Shown here piece after piece: positions 15,770 to 24,368 of a stretch of 64,000 nt of DNA (positions are counted from its first letter, which is position 1; each line of letters opens with the position of its first letter). Both the position numbers and the translations under genes were made by a program. The stretch spans positions 62,001 to 126,000 of the forward strand of contig NZ_KB889562.1 of assembly GCF_000372745.1 (NCBI RefSeq). The letters run 5' to 3'. Origin of the DNA: Embleya scabrispora DSM 41855. Lineage in GTDB: Bacteria > Actinomycetota > Actinomycetes > Streptomycetales > Streptomycetaceae. The notes below the pieces were generated by a model, which made no database searches, was not told where the DNA came from, and worked only from the letters and a program-made list of their open reading frames with translations.

Positions 15770-16534
15770 ATGACCAGTGACGCATCCTTCACCACCCACG
15801 TCACGGAACGACTGGCCGCGCTGCCCGGTGTCGCGGCCGTCGCGCTCGGCGGATCGCGCGCCCAGAACACCCACCGCCCGGACAGCGACTGGGACTTCTC
15901 GGTGTACTACCGGGACGGGTTCACCCCGGACGCGGTCCGCGGCCTGGGTTGGCCGGGCGAGGTCTGCGAGTTCGGCGCCTGGGGCGGCGGGGTCTTCAAC
16001 GGCGGCGCCCGGTTGACCGTCGAGGACCGGGCGGTCGACCTGCACTATCGCGAACTCGCGGACGTAGAGCGGCGGTTGGCGCACGCGCGGGAGGGTCGGT
16101 TCGAGGTCGAGCGGCTGCTCTTCCACTTGGCGGGCGTGCCGACCTACCTCGTGGTGGCCGAACTCGCGGTAAACCGGGTGCTGTTCGGCGAACTTCCGCG
16201 CCCCTCCTACCCGCAGGCGCTGCGCCGCGCCGGACACGCCCGGTGGAGCGACGACGCGCGGCTGACCCTCGGCTACGCGGACCGGGCGCATGCCGGCCGC
16301 GGCCACGTCACCGACGTGGCGGGCGCGATCGGCCGTGCGGCATGCGAGGCCGCGCACGCGGTGTCGGCCGGCCGCGGCGAGTGGGTGACCAACGAGAAGA
16401 CTCTCCTGGATCGCGCGGGCCTGCGCGGCGTCGACGAGATCGCGGCCCGGCTGACCCCGTCGACGCTGTCCACCGCGATCGCCGAGACCGGCGCCCTCCT
16501 CGACGCGGCACTGACGGCGAGCCGGCCCGACTGA
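15770..16534 (+). CDS. Nucleotidyltransferase-fold protein (MNT/Pol-beta superfamily)
   Basis: A 254-residue protein. The catalytic motif is complete: GGSRAQNTHRPDSDWDFSVYY (GS motif plus DxD-like D-W-D, residues about 27-47) and a third acidic position in RAVDLHYRELADVE. The C-terminal helical half resembles DUF4037-type accessory domains. Such enzymes transfer a nucleotide monophosphate to proteins or small molecules, including some aminoglycoside-resistance nucleotidyltransferases and MNT antitoxins. No HEPN partner lies nearby, so a MNT-HEPN toxin pair is not supported. Substrate unknown. Confidence 0.85.
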   Translation: MTSDASFTTHVTERLAALPGVAAVALGGSRAQNTHRPDSDWDFSVYYRDGFTPDAVRGLGWPGEVCEFGAWGGGVFNGGARLTVEDRAVDLHYRELADVERRLAHAREGRFEVERLLFHLAGVPTYLVVAELAVNRVLFGELPRPSYPQALRRAGHARWSDDARLTLGYADRAHAGRGHVTDVAGAIGRAACEAAHAVSAGRGEWVTNEKTLLDRAGLRGVDEIAARLTPSTLSTAIAETGALLDAALTASRPD

Positions 16535-16563
16535 TTCGGCAGGGCTCCACGTACCACCCGGCT

Positions 16564-16604
16564 CGTCGGGTCGCCGCGATCCATCCCCTCGCGGCGACCC
16601 GACG
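16564..16604 (+). terminator. Strong stem-loop terminator
   Basis: CGTCGGGTCGCCGCGA and its exact complement form a 16-bp perfect stem around a 9-nt loop, 30 nt past the nucleotidyltransferase stop codon. Confidence 0.75.
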
Positions 16605-16700
16605 ACCCGACCACCACCGCGCCGATCGAGTCGCCGCCGCACCGAACGCCACGACGGATTTCCGCCAGCAATGACCTTTCCGCGAAGCAATCATTGAGCC

Positions 16701-17495
16701 ATGAACTTGAACCTGAAGAACAAGGTCGTCGTGGTCACCGGTGGCAGCAAGGGCATCGGCCTGGCGATCGTGCGCGGCTTCGCCGAGGAGGGCGCCCGAG
16801 TCGTCGCCGGCAGTCGCACCATTTCCCCCGAACTGGCCGCGCTGCGAGCCGAGTTCGATGTGCTCCCGGTGGCCGTGGACCTGGCTCGCCCGGATGGCCC
16901 GGCCGAGTTGGTCCAGGTCGCCGTCGACGCGCACGGCGGCCTGGACGTCCTGGTCAACAACGTCGGCACCGGTGCGCCGACGCCCTCGATCATCGAGGTC
17001 GAGGACGCCGAGTGGCAGCGGATCTTCGACATCAACCTGTTCAGCGCGGTGCGCGCGACCAGGGCCGCGATGCCGGCGATCCTCACCCGGGGCGGCGGCG
17101 CGGTGATCACCATCAGCTCGCTGAACAGTCACCTGCCGGCGGCGTCGCTCGTGCACTACTCGGCCTCGAAGGCCGCGCTGAGCTCGTACTCGAAGTCGCT
17201 GGCCGAGGAGTTCGGCCCGCAGGGCGTGCGGGTGAACACCGTCTCGCCCGGGCCGGTGCGCACCCCGCTGTGGACCGATCCGGGGCAGTTCGCCGACATG
17301 ATGGCCGCATCCGCCGGGACCACCGCGCAGGTGTTCATGGACGAGGTGTTGCCGCAGGCGATGGGTGTGCTCACCGGTCGCGTCTCCGAACCACAGGAGG
17401 TCGCCGACGTGGTGCTGTTCCTGGCCTCGGAGCGGGCCGCGAACATCATGGGCGTGGACTACATCGTCGACGGCGGCATGCACAAGGCGATCTGA
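16701..17495 (+). CDS. SDR-family oxidoreductase
   Basis: A 264-residue classical short-chain dehydrogenase/reductase. It has cofactor motif TGGSKGIG (residues 14-21), the NNVG motif after beta-4, catalytic Ser in ISSLNS, catalytic YxxxK in YSASK, and SPGPVRTPLW after the active site, ending in the usual DYIVDGGMHK. The SRT after strand 2 (VVAGSRT) favours NADP(H). Substrate not predictable. No ribosome-binding site is visible; AATCAT lies 6 nt before the ATG, so a leaderless transcript is possible. An imperfect CAATGA/TCATTG dyad precedes the start. Confidence 0.93.
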   Translation: MNLNLKNKVVVVTGGSKGIGLAIVRGFAEEGARVVAGSRTISPELAALRAEFDVLPVAVDLARPDGPAELVQVAVDAHGGLDVLVNNVGTGAPTPSIIEVEDAEWQRIFDINLFSAVRATRAAMPAILTRGGGAVITISSLNSHLPAASLVHYSASKAALSSYSKSLAEEFGPQGVRVNTVSPGPVRTPLWTDPGQFADMMAASAGTTAQVFMDEVLPQAMGVLTGRVSEPQEVADVVLFLASERAANIMGVDYIVDGGMHKAI

Positions 17496-17589
17496 CCGTC
17501 CGACGAGCCGGCCGAAACGATCTCGGCGGCGAGGAGCGTTCCGGGCCCGATCGCTCCGAGCCCGCCGAAATCGTTGCGGCGGCCCGCAC

Positions 17590-17595
17590 TACGCT
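17590..17595 (+). promoter_or_regulatory. -10 box of a probably leaderless DUF1349 gene
   Basis: TACGCT, 6 nt, ATG, with no Shine-Dalgarno sequence. Confidence 0.5.
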
Positions 17596-17601
17596 CGGCA
17601 C

Positions 17602-18195
17602 ATGGGCACCAAGGATGTGGGCTGGGACGACGCACGCTGGCTCAATCCGCCGAACACGGCCGAGCGGGTCGGCACCGCGCTCGTGGTGAGTCCGCATGCC
17701 GGCGCGGACTTCTGGCGGCAGACCTCGTACGGCTTCACCCGGGACACCGGGAGCGCGCTGCTGACGGAGCTGCCGCCGAACACCTCGGTGGAGGTGACCT
17801 TCGACGGCGACTTCGACGCGCTCTACGACCAGGCCGGCGTCTTCGTCCGCGTGGACGAGCAGACCTGGGTCAAGGCCGGAGTCGAGGTCACCGACGGCGC
17901 GTTGCACGTGGGCGCAGTGGTCACCCGCGGGGTGTCCGACTGGTCGATCGCGCCGGTACCCGAGTGGGCTGGTCGCTCGGTCACCGTTCGGGTCAGCCGT
18001 ACCGGCGACGCGCTCACCATTCGGGCGCGCGCCGAAGACGACCCGTGGCGCACCATCCGACTCGCACCGCTGGCCCCGGATGCGCCAACCTTCGCCGGGC
18101 CGTTCTGTTGCTCGCCGGAACGCACGGACCTGCGGGTACGTTTCACCCGCTTCGTGGTCGGACCCGCCGACGCGGGACTGCACGAGAACCCGTGA
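17602..18195 (+). CDS. DUF1349-domain protein (concanavalin-like fold)
   Basis: A 197-residue soluble protein. It has the family's ordered blocks: ADFWRQTSYGFTRDTGSALL, then FDGDFDALYDQAGVFVRVDEQTWVKAGVEVTDGALHVGAVVTRGVSDWS, and FCCSPERTDLRVRFTRFVVGP near the end (PF07081, concanavalin A-like beta sandwich). Homologues occur from bacteria to yeast; a carbohydrate- or ligand-binding role is assumed but not established. Monocistronic, convergent with the 71-residue gene at 18275. Confidence 0.88.
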   Translation: MGTKDVGWDDARWLNPPNTAERVGTALVVSPHAGADFWRQTSYGFTRDTGSALLTELPPNTSVEVTFDGDFDALYDQAGVFVRVDEQTWVKAGVEVTDGALHVGAVVTRGVSDWSIAPVPEWAGRSVTVRVSRTGDALTIRARAEDDPWRTIRLAPLAPDAPTFAGPFCCSPERTDLRVRFTRFVVGPADAGLHENP

Positions 18196-18274
18196 AACCG
18201 ACCGTTTCGTCAGCGCAGCCCGACGCCCCGCCCCACCCGGGCGGTGGCACCGAAGCCGGCCGGTGGCACCGAGG

Positions 18275-18490
18275 TCAGGCGGTGCCCGCCGATGGTGGGA
18301 CCGTCACGCCGTGTTCGCGGGCGGCATGCAGCGCTTCCTCCAACTCGTCCAGCGCGGGTGACAGCGCGTTCGTATCGTGCGCGGCACTGGCCTCGGACAA
18401 CACCGCACGGGCCCTGATCACCCGTTCCCGAACGACCCTGACGACCTCCGCCTGGTCGATCGCCGACTTCTCGTCGTATCCAGCCGTCAT
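18275..18490 (-). CDS. Small conserved-looking hypothetical protein
   Basis: A 71-residue protein, mostly helical and mildly acidic (SAIDQAEVVRVVRERVIRARAVLSEASAAHDTNALSPALDELEEALHAAREHGV). ATGAGGAAGTG precedes the ATG, giving a usable AGGA ribosome-binding site. I recognise no family; the heptad-like spacing of hydrophobic residues suggests a short helical hairpin or dimeric helix. It is separated from YigZ by 107 nt on the same strand. Confidence 0.6.
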   Translation of the reverse strand: MTAGYDEKSAIDQAEVVRVVRERVIRARAVLSEASAAHDTNALSPALDELEEALHAAREHGVTVPPSAGTA

Positions 18491-18597
18491 CACTTCCTCA
18501 TTTCACGCAGCCCCGTGCGAGCACCCATGTATCCCTTGGTGTTCCGATCTGAGGCGCGTTTCAACCGGCCTCGGCGTGCACCGGCGCGAGAAGTGCG

Positions 18598-19230
18598 TCA
18601 AGAAGTGTTTCGGGAGGCGTCAACCTCGACGAATGTGCGCCCCGTCTCCCGGGCGCTCGCCCGGCCGCCGGTCAGGTCGGTCAGCCGGGCCGTGAAACGC
18701 TCCCGATCCGGCTCGGGCACACACACGTCGATCGCCACCTCGGCGCCGTAGCGGATGTCGCGCACCTCGTGACCGAGCCCGCGCAGGTCGTTCTCCAGTC
18801 GGCCGGCGTGGGCGTGATCGACGTCCACGGTCAGCACCAGCATCGGCCGCAGTTCGACCACCCCGACCGTGTCCACCGCCTCGGTCACCGCCGAGCCGTA
18901 CGCCCTGATCAGGCCGCCGGCGCCGAGCATGATGCCACCGAAGTAGCGGGTCACCACCGCGACCGTCTCGGTGAGTTCACGACGTCGGAGCACCTGGAGC
19001 ATCGGCGCGCCCGCCGTGCCGGACGGTTCGCCGTCGTCGTACCCCTTCTCCTGACCGCCGGCGATCCACGCCGAACAGTTGTGCCGCGCGGACGGATGCA
19101 GCGCCCGACGTCGGGCCAGGAACGCCTGCGCCTCGGCGTCGTCGGCCGCCCGCGCGACGGCGCACAGGAAGCGCGAGCGCCGAACCTCGATCTCGACCTC
19201 ACCCTCAGACTTGATCGTGAGCAGCGGCAT
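18598..19230 (-). CDS. YigZ/IMPACT-family protein
   Basis: A 210-residue member of the UPF0029/YigZ family. Diagnostic blocks are RSRFLCAVARAADDAEAQAFLARRRALHPSARHNCSAWI, DDGEPSGTAGAPMLQVL and VTRYFGGIMLGAGGLIRAYGSAV, followed by the C-terminal ferredoxin-like DUF1949 domain. Eukaryotic IMPACT regulates Gcn2; the bacterial protein is thought to act on nucleic acid or translation, but its precise role is unsettled. The start at ATG 19230 has AAGGA 8 nt upstream; an in-frame start at 19350 lacks one. Confidence 0.93.
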   Translation of the reverse strand: MPLLTIKSEGEVEIEVRRSRFLCAVARAADDAEAQAFLARRRALHPSARHNCSAWIAGGQEKGYDDGEPSGTAGAPMLQVLRRRELTETVAVVTRYFGGIMLGAGGLIRAYGSAVTEAVDTVGVVELRPMLVLTVDVDHAHAGRLENDLRGLGHEVRDIRYGAEVAIDVCVPEPDRERFTARLTDLTGGRASARETGRTFVEVDASRNTS

Positions 19231-19425
19231 GACCAGGTCCTTCGGTACGAGATCGGTTGACGGACCCACGGTATGGCCCCTCGGGCGGCTGTGCGGCCGA
19301 GGCGGGCGGCCCGGCCGATCCGGACCGGGCGAGGACGCCGATACGGACATCGTTCGAAGACATCGTTTTGTCGATGGATCGTCACATCCGATCGGATCGG
19401 CTTCGGTCGGGCCGGCTCCGATCAG

Positions 19426-19455
19426 GTCCGGGCGGGTCAGGTCCGGGCGGGTCAG
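19426..19455. repeat. 15-bp tandem repeat, two full copies
   Basis: GTCCGGGCGGGTCAG occurs twice in direct tandem and begins a third time (GTCCGGTCAAG). It lies immediately downstream of the LysR gene in the gap to yigZ. Function unknown; probably replication slippage. Confidence 0.6.
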
Positions 19456-19472
19456 GTCCGGTCAAGGCCGGC

Positions 19473-20369
19473 TCAGGCGGCTCGCACCGACCGTCGGGTC
19501 GACGCGGCGACGAACGAGCGCAGCAGATGCGTCTCGTGCCCGGCCCGCCAGGCGAGCGTGACCGCCGACTCGGCCAGGCCGGTGACCGGCACGAACGCCA
19601 CGTCGGGTCGCCCGTTGTAGCCGGCGAACTGCGCGCAGAACAACAGCACGCCCAGGTCGGCGGCGATCAACGACAGCACTTCCTGAAGGGTGCCCGCGCT
19701 CGGCCCGTGCAAAATCGCTCGGCCGCCCGGCGTCGTCGTCGGCGACTGGAGTTCGCGCCAGCGCGCGGGCGCGGGGCCGGCGATGTCCACGAACGTGCAC
19801 TCGGCCAACTCCTCGGCGCCCACGTGCTCGCGGGCCGCGAACGCGTGCCGGGTGGAAACCCCGAGCACGAGCGGGTCGGCGGCGACCACCGGACCGGTGC
19901 GCAACGCCGGGTCGACCACCGGCAGGGTCACGAAGGCCGCGTCGATCTCGCCGCGCAGGAGTGGGCCGAACGGATCCGACAGCGGCGTCTCGACCAGGTC
20001 GGCGCGCGCCTGTGGGTGATGGGCCCGGAAGTCGCCGACCAGGTCGAGCAGGGTGCCGTAGGGCGTACCGACGAAACCGACCCGCAGGACCCCCTCGATG
20101 CCGCGGGCGCGCGCCCGGGCCCGGTCGATCGCGTCGGTGATCCCGCCGTACGCGGGCCGCACCTCGGCCAGGAACAGCTCGCCCTGCGGGGTGAGTCGGA
20201 CCCGGCGGCTGTTGCGCTCGAACAGCCGGGCGCCGATCCGCTCCTCCAACTGCCGCAACAGTTGACTGACCCGGGCCTGCGACGTGTAGAGCCGCGCGGC
20301 GGTACGGGTGAAGTGCAGTTCCTCGCTCAGCACGACGAAGCACTCCAACTCGCGGAACTCCACGCTCAT
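19473..20369 (-). CDS. LysR-family transcriptional regulator
   Basis: A 298-residue LysR-type regulator of normal length. The N-terminal winged helix is FRELECFVVLSEELHFTRTAARLYTSQARVSQLLRQLEERIGARLFERNSRRVRLTPQG; the periplasmic-binding-protein-like effector domain follows from about residue 90. GGAGGAG precedes the ATG. It is transcribed divergently from an MFS transporter gene with a long dyad between them, the standard arrangement in which a LysR protein controls its neighbour and itself. Inducer unknown. Confidence 0.95.
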   Translation of the reverse strand: MSVEFRELECFVVLSEELHFTRTAARLYTSQARVSQLLRQLEERIGARLFERNSRRVRLTPQGELFLAEVRPAYGGITDAIDRARARARGIEGVLRVGFVGTPYGTLLDLVGDFRAHHPQARADLVETPLSDPFGPLLRGEIDAAFVTLPVVDPALRTGPVVAADPLVLGVSTRHAFAAREHVGAEELAECTFVDIAGPAPARWRELQSPTTTPGGRAILHGPSAGTLQEVLSLIAADLGVLLFCAQFAGYNGRPDVAFVPVTGLAESAVTLAWRAGHETHLLRSFVAASTRRSVRAA

Positions 20370-20436
20370 CCGCGCTCTCCTCCCCCTCGGGTACCGGCTC
20401 GATCCCGCCCTCGCGGGCAGCCGCCGGACTTCGACC

Positions 20437-20465
20437 TGCGAGCATAAGCGAGGCTTGTGCTCGCA
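20437..20465. promoter_or_regulatory. 29-bp dyad between lysR and MFS genes, probable LysR site
   Basis: Outer arms TGCGAGCA (20437-20444) and TGCTCGCA (20458-20465) are perfect, and AAGC/GCTT continue the symmetry inward to a GAG centre, giving 12 of 13 paired positions. It lies about 50 nt upstream of the MFS start, the normal place for the recognition site of a LysR activator. Confidence 0.75.
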
Positions 20466-20515
20466 TGCGATCTCGGCCGTTGTTCGGGGCCGGCACGCCG
20501 GCCACGCTGGGCGTC

Positions 20516-21778
20516 ATGTCCAACCCAGTCGTCGACACCGCTTCGACCGCTTCGTCCACCCCCGATTCCGGGCCCGCCGGCGCGCCCGGATCCGCTCCCG
20601 AGATAGCCGGCGCCCGGTCCTGGCTCGCCGTCACGGCCATCGCCGTCGGCACCTTCGCGGTGGTCTGCACCGAGATGCTCCCCGTCGGCCTGCTCACGCC
20701 CATCTCACACGGCCTGCACGTATCCGACGGCAGCACCGGCCTGGCCATCACCCTGGCCGCGGTGGTGGCCGGCTTCGCCGCGCCGATCGTGCTCGTCGCC
20801 GCCGGTCGGGTGGACCGACGAATCGTGTTGGCCGCGATGATGTTCGTGCTGCTCGCCGCCAACACGATCAGCGCGTTGGCGCCGAACTTCGCCACCCTGC
20901 TGGTCGCGCGGGTGCTCGTGGGCACCAGCATCGGCGGCTTCTGGGCGATCGGCGCGAGCCTGCCGGTGCGCCTGGTGCCCGCCCGATCGGTCGGCCGGGC
21001 CGCCGCGGTGATCTTCGGCGGAGTCTCGGTGGCCTCGGTGGTCGGGGTGCCGATCGGCACGATGATCGGCGAATGGGCCGGGTGGCGCGTCGCGTTCGCG
21101 GTCATGGCCGGGCTCAGCGCGGCCGTCCTGATCACCCTGTTGCTGCTGCTGCCGCCGCTGCCCGCCGAACGGGCCGTGCGACCGCGCGAGCTCACCGCGC
21201 TGCTGCGTCGGCGCACCGTACTCACCGGCGCCACCGGACTGATCCTGTTGGTCGCCGGGCACTTCGGCGCCTACACCTACGTCCGACCGATCCTGGAGGA
21301 GGTCGGCGACCTGGGTCCGGGGCCGATCGGCGGGCTGCTGCTCGGCTACGGCGTGGCGGGCGTGGTGGGCAACTTCGTGGCCGGCGCGTACACCGGGCGC
21401 GCTCCGCACGGCACGCTCGCGGTCGCGGCCGGGCTGCTCGCCTGCTCGGTCGCGGTGCTCGCACTGTCCGGGTCCCGGACGCCGGGCACCGTGACGGCGA
21501 TGCTCGCGTGGGGTCTCGCCTACGGCGCGGTGCCGGTGGGCCTGCAGGGGTGGCTGCTGCGGTCGGCGCCGGACGCCCCCGAGGCGGCATCGGCGGTATT
21601 CGTCACCGGGTTCCAGCTCGCCATCGCGCTCGGCTCGCTGCTCGGCGGCGCCGCCGTGGACGCCGTGGCCACCTCCGCGGTGTTGTGGTGCGGCGGTGTC
21701 CTGGCCGCGGCGACCACGCTGCCGGCTCTGGCGGCGGCGCGCCGGGAGCGCGGACGGGCATCCACGGCGCGCGGGTGA
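20516..21778 (+). CDS. MFS transporter (DHA1-like drug efflux)
   Basis: A 420-residue major facilitator with 12 predicted membrane helices. Helix 1 is AVTAIAVGTFAVVCTEMLPVGLL, the GxLaDRxGrR-like loop 2-3 is AAGRVDRRIV, and helix 5 carries the IGTMIGEWAGWR motif C region typical of H+-antiporting drug exporters (AraJ/PbuE/chloramphenicol-efflux relatives). I chose ATG 20516 over ATG 20465, because the latter lies inside the dyad operator. Expected role: proton-driven efflux under control of the divergent LysR protein. Substrate unknown. Confidence 0.92.
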   Translation: MSNPVVDTASTASSTPDSGPAGAPGSAPEIAGARSWLAVTAIAVGTFAVVCTEMLPVGLLTPISHGLHVSDGSTGLAITLAAVVAGFAAPIVLVAAGRVDRRIVLAAMMFVLLAANTISALAPNFATLLVARVLVGTSIGGFWAIGASLPVRLVPARSVGRAAAVIFGGVSVASVVGVPIGTMIGEWAGWRVAFAVMAGLSAAVLITLLLLLPPLPAERAVRPRELTALLRRRTVLTGATGLILLVAGHFGAYTYVRPILEEVGDLGPGPIGGLLLGYGVAGVVGNFVAGAYTGRAPHGTLAVAAGLLACSVAVLALSGSRTPGTVTAMLAWGLAYGAVPVGLQGWLLRSAPDAPEAASAVFVTGFQLAIALGSLLGGAAVDAVATSAVLWCGGVLAAATTLPALAAARRERGRASTARG

Positions 21779-21819
21779 ACACGTCCGATTCGTTCAAGAG
21801 CAGGACCGCCGGCGCCGGC

Positions 21820-21825
21820 TAGCGT
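21820..21825 (+). promoter_or_regulatory. -10 box of a probably leaderless VOC gene
   Basis: TAGCGT, 6 nt, ATG. A GGAGG follows directly, but only 1 nt before the ATG, which is too close for normal use. Confidence 0.45.
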
Positions 21826-21831
21826 GGAGGC

Positions 21832-22242
21832 ATGACTTCTCGTGCGTTTCGTTTCCACTTCATCGGGCTCGTGGTCGCCGACATGGCCGCGTCGCTCGCG
21901 TTCTACCGGGCGCTCGGCCTGGACATCCCCGCCGAGCACGACGCGCTCCCGCATGTCGAGGTGCAGTTGCCCGAAGGGCCGCTGCTGGTGCTGGACACGG
22001 TCGAGACGGTCCGCTCGTTCGCCCCCGAGTGGACCGCGCCGACCGGCGACCACCGGGCCTCGCTGGCCTTCGCCTTCGCCGATCCGGCCGAGGTCGACAA
22101 GGTGTACGGCGAGCTGGTCGCGGCCGGGTACGCCGGATATCGGGCGCCGTGGGACGCGTTCTGGGGGCAGCGGTACGCGGTCCTGCACGACCCGGACGGC
22201 AATGGCGTCGACCTGCTCGCGCCACTGCCGAACACGCCCTAG
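21832..22242 (+). CDS. VOC-superfamily protein (glyoxalase/bleomycin-resistance fold)
   Basis: A 136-residue protein with two beta-alpha-beta-beta-beta modules: FHFIGLVVADMAASLAFYRALGLDIP and LAFAFADPAEVDKVYGELVAAGYAGYRAPWDAFWGQRYAVLHDPDGNGVDLLAPL. The DPDGN motif near the end supplies a typical metal ligand region. Members include glyoxalases, dioxygenases and drug-binding proteins, so a specific activity cannot be assigned. It is convergent with the AraC gene, with only 13 nt between stop codons. Confidence 0.9.
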   Translation: MTSRAFRFHFIGLVVADMAASLAFYRALGLDIPAEHDALPHVEVQLPEGPLLVLDTVETVRSFAPEWTAPTGDHRASLAFAFADPAEVDKVYGELVAAGYAGYRAPWDAFWGQRYAVLHDPDGNGVDLLAPLPNTP

Positions 22243-22255
22243 CGATCGCCGGTGT

Positions 22256-22945
22256 TCAGCCCGACAGCAGGGTGCGCAGCGGCACGCCGGCCAGTGCCTT
22301 GACATCCCGGGCGAAGTGGGCCTGGTCCGCGTAGCCGGCGACGGCGGCGACCCGGGCGGCCGGGACGCCGCCGCGGGCCAGGCCCAGCGCGCGGTCCAGG
22401 CGCAGCACCCGAGCCAGCGTCTTGGGCCCGTAGCCGAACGCGGTGAGCGAGCGGCGGTGCAGTTGCCGCTCACTCAGGTTGACCTCGGCGGCGACGGTCG
22501 CGATGTCGGCGCCGGCCCGCAGTTCGCCGACCACGGCGCCGGCGAACCGGGCCGCCGCGGCGTCGTGCTCGCGCAGCCGCTCGGCGGCCAGATGTTCGAG
22601 GAAGGCGGCCGGATCGGCGGCTGCGGCGATGCGTTCGGTCAGCACCCGCACATCGCGCCCGCCCCACACGTCGGCCAGCGGGACCCGTCGATCGCGCAGC
22701 GGGTGGGCCGGGAGCCCGAACAACGCGGGCCCGATGCCGGGCGCGCAGCGCACCGCCGCGTAGCGCGTTCCCGGCGTGTTCTCGACCGGATGCGCGACGG
22801 TGTCGGGGCCGGCCACGATCAGCTCGTCACCGGACCAGATCAGATCCATGCAGCCGTCCGGCAGCACGCGAGCGGACCCGGCGATCTGCACCGTGCGGGT
22901 CCAGACGATCAGCGGCGCCAGGTGGGAACGACGTTCGACGTACAC
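22256..22945 (-). CDS. AraC-family transcriptional regulator
   Basis: A 229-residue regulator: an N-terminal DUF6597-like cupin sensor (SARVLPDGCMDLIWSGDELIVAGPDTVAHPV...) and a C-terminal AraC double helix-turn-helix (VNLSERQLHRRSLTAFGYGPKTLARVLRLDRALGLA...VAAVAGYADQAHFARDVKALAGVPLRTLL). The GTG start follows GATACT by 6 nt and lacks a ribosome-binding site. This architecture is common in actinobacteria, often controlling a neighbouring small enzyme; the convergent VOC gene is one candidate. Confidence 0.92.
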   Translation of the reverse strand: MYVERRSHLAPLIVWTRTVQIAGSARVLPDGCMDLIWSGDELIVAGPDTVAHPVENTPGTRYAAVRCAPGIGPALFGLPAHPLRDRRVPLADVWGGRDVRVLTERIAAAADPAAFLEHLAAERLREHDAAAARFAGAVVGELRAGADIATVAAEVNLSERQLHRRSLTAFGYGPKTLARVLRLDRALGLARGGVPAARVAAVAGYADQAHFARDVKALAGVPLRTLLSG

Positions 22946-23019
22946 GGTCCCAGTATCCCCGGGGCGGACGGCGGTACCGTGGGGTGTCAGGACGCGCGGC
23001 TCGAAAAGGGCAGGGGCTC

Positions 23020-23232
23020 ATGAACATCGAAGAGCAGCAGGGGCGGCAGCCCGCGGCGAACGAAACTCCCGGCGATGGCGTCGAGCAGGCCGCTCGGGCC
23101 GCCCGCTGGGGCAAACTGCCCGAGCGAGTCGAGCCCGCCGACCAGGTCGAGGAACTCCCGGCCGATCCGCCCAACGACCCCGAGTTCGGCCGTGATCCGA
23201 ACAACGACTGGCTGCTGCGCTACGCGCCCTGA
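23020..23232 (+). CDS. Small acidic hypothetical protein
   Basis: A 70-residue acidic protein rich in Pro, Glu and Asp ([49 protein letters not shown]). GGGCAGGGG precedes the ATG. It has no membrane segment and looks largely disordered with a conserved-looking C-terminal NDWLLRYAP tail. Its last 13 nt overlap the 3' end of tsaD on the opposite strand. I do not recognise the family. Confidence 0.65.
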   Translation: MNIEEQQGRQPAANETPGDGVEQAARAARWGKLPERVEPADQVEELPADPPNDPEFGRDPNNDWLLRYAP

Positions 23233-24359
23233 GCCGCCGGCCCGGGGCGATCGGGCGCCGGATGCCGCGGGTGCGGCAGCAGCGCGGCATCCGGCGACTC
23301 GGCCGAGATCGCCACGGGGTGCAGGCGCGCGTATTCCAGGGGTGCGGACGGGTCGATGGACACGTCGAGCGGAGCCGGCGCGACGCCCGCGCGGAGCAGC
23401 AGGTCGCCGACGGCGGCGATCATCGCGCCGTTGTCCGTGCACAGGCGCGGCGGCGGCACCCGCAGCGTGATGCCCGCGACGGAGCAGCGCTCGGCCGCGA
23501 GCGAACGCACCCGGGAGTTGGCCGCGACGCCGCCGACCACGACCAGGGTGCGCACGTCGTGCGCGGTGCAGGCGGCGACGGCCTTGCGGGTCAGTACATC
23601 GGCCACCGCCTCCTGGAGTGCGGCGGCACCGTCCGCGACCGGCAACGCGCCGCCATCGGCGCGCGAGCGCTCGGCCCAGCGGGCGGCGGCGGACTTGAGG
23701 CCGGAGAAGGAGAACGCGTACGGGTCGTCACGCGGGCCGGTGAGTCCGCGCGGGAAGGCAACCGCGCGCGGGTCACCGTCGCGCGCGGCCCGGTCGATCG
23801 CCGGCCCGCCCGGGTAGGGCAGGCCGAACACCCGGGCCACCTTGTCGAAGCACTCCCCCGCCGCGTCGTCGAGGGTGTCGCCGAGGTGCACGATCGGGTC
23901 GCGGGCGAGGTCGCGCACGAGCAGCAGCGAGGTGTGGCCGCCCGAGACGATCAACACCACGCACGGATCCGGCAGCGGGCCGTGTTCGAGGGTGTCGGCC
24001 GCGACGTGTCCGGCCAGGTGATGCACTCCGTACAACGGCACGTCCAGCGCGAGCGCGAATCCCTTGGCTGCGGCCACGCCGACCTGGAGGGCGGTGGCCA
24101 GGCCGGGACCGGTGGTCACCGCGACCGCGCCGATGTCGCGCCGGCGCAGGCCGGCCGAATCCAGTGCGGCGCGCACCGTCGGGGTGATGGCGTGCACGTG
24201 CGCGCGGGCCGCGATCTCCGGTACCACACCGCCGAATCGGGCGTGTTCGGCCATGCTGGTGGCCACCGCGTGGCCGAGCAGACGGCCGTCCCGGACCAGG
24301 CCGACCCCGGTCTCGTCGCAGGACGATTCGATGCCGAGGACGATGGGTGAGGCGGTCAT
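23220..24359 (-). CDS. tsaD: tRNA N6-adenosine threonylcarbamoyltransferase TsaD
   Basis: A 379-residue ASKHA-fold enzyme that transfers the threonylcarbamoyl group from TC-AMP to A37 of ANN-decoding tRNAs. Visible motifs: [13 protein letters not shown] (phosphate loop), metal ligands H114 and H118 in [39 protein letters not shown], and [13 protein letters not shown]. The C-terminus is extended by a proline/alanine-rich tail. In many bacteria tsaD sits near tsaB/tsaE/rimI, but none is here; instead the start lies 9 nt past the stop of a HEAT-repeat gene. It may be the only copy or a paralogue; the window cannot decide. Confidence 0.92.
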   Translation of the reverse strand: MTASPIVLGIESSCDETGVGLVRDGRLLGHAVATSMAEHARFGGVVPEIAARAHVHAITPTVRAALDSAGLRRRDIGAVAVTTGPGLATALQVGVAAAKGFALALDVPLYGVHHLAGHVAADTLEHGPLPDPCVVLIVSGGHTSLLLVRDLARDPIVHLGDTLDDAAGECFDKVARVFGLPYPGGPAIDRAARDGDPRAVAFPRGLTGPRDDPYAFSFSGLKSAAARWAERSRADGGALPVADGAAALQEAVADVLTRKAVAACTAHDVRTLVVVGGVAANSRVRSLAAERCSVAGITLRVPPPRLCTDNGAMIAAVGDLLLRAGVAPAPLDVSIDPSAPLEYARLHPVAISAESPDAALLPHPRHPAPDRPGPAAQGA

Positions 24360-24368
24360 GGCACGAGC

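Noticed and set aside
15770-16534. MNT/HEPN-type toxin-antitoxin system at the nucleotidyltransferase gene
   Set aside because: No HEPN-domain gene is adjacent, and the protein is larger than MNT antitoxins and followed by a strong terminator.
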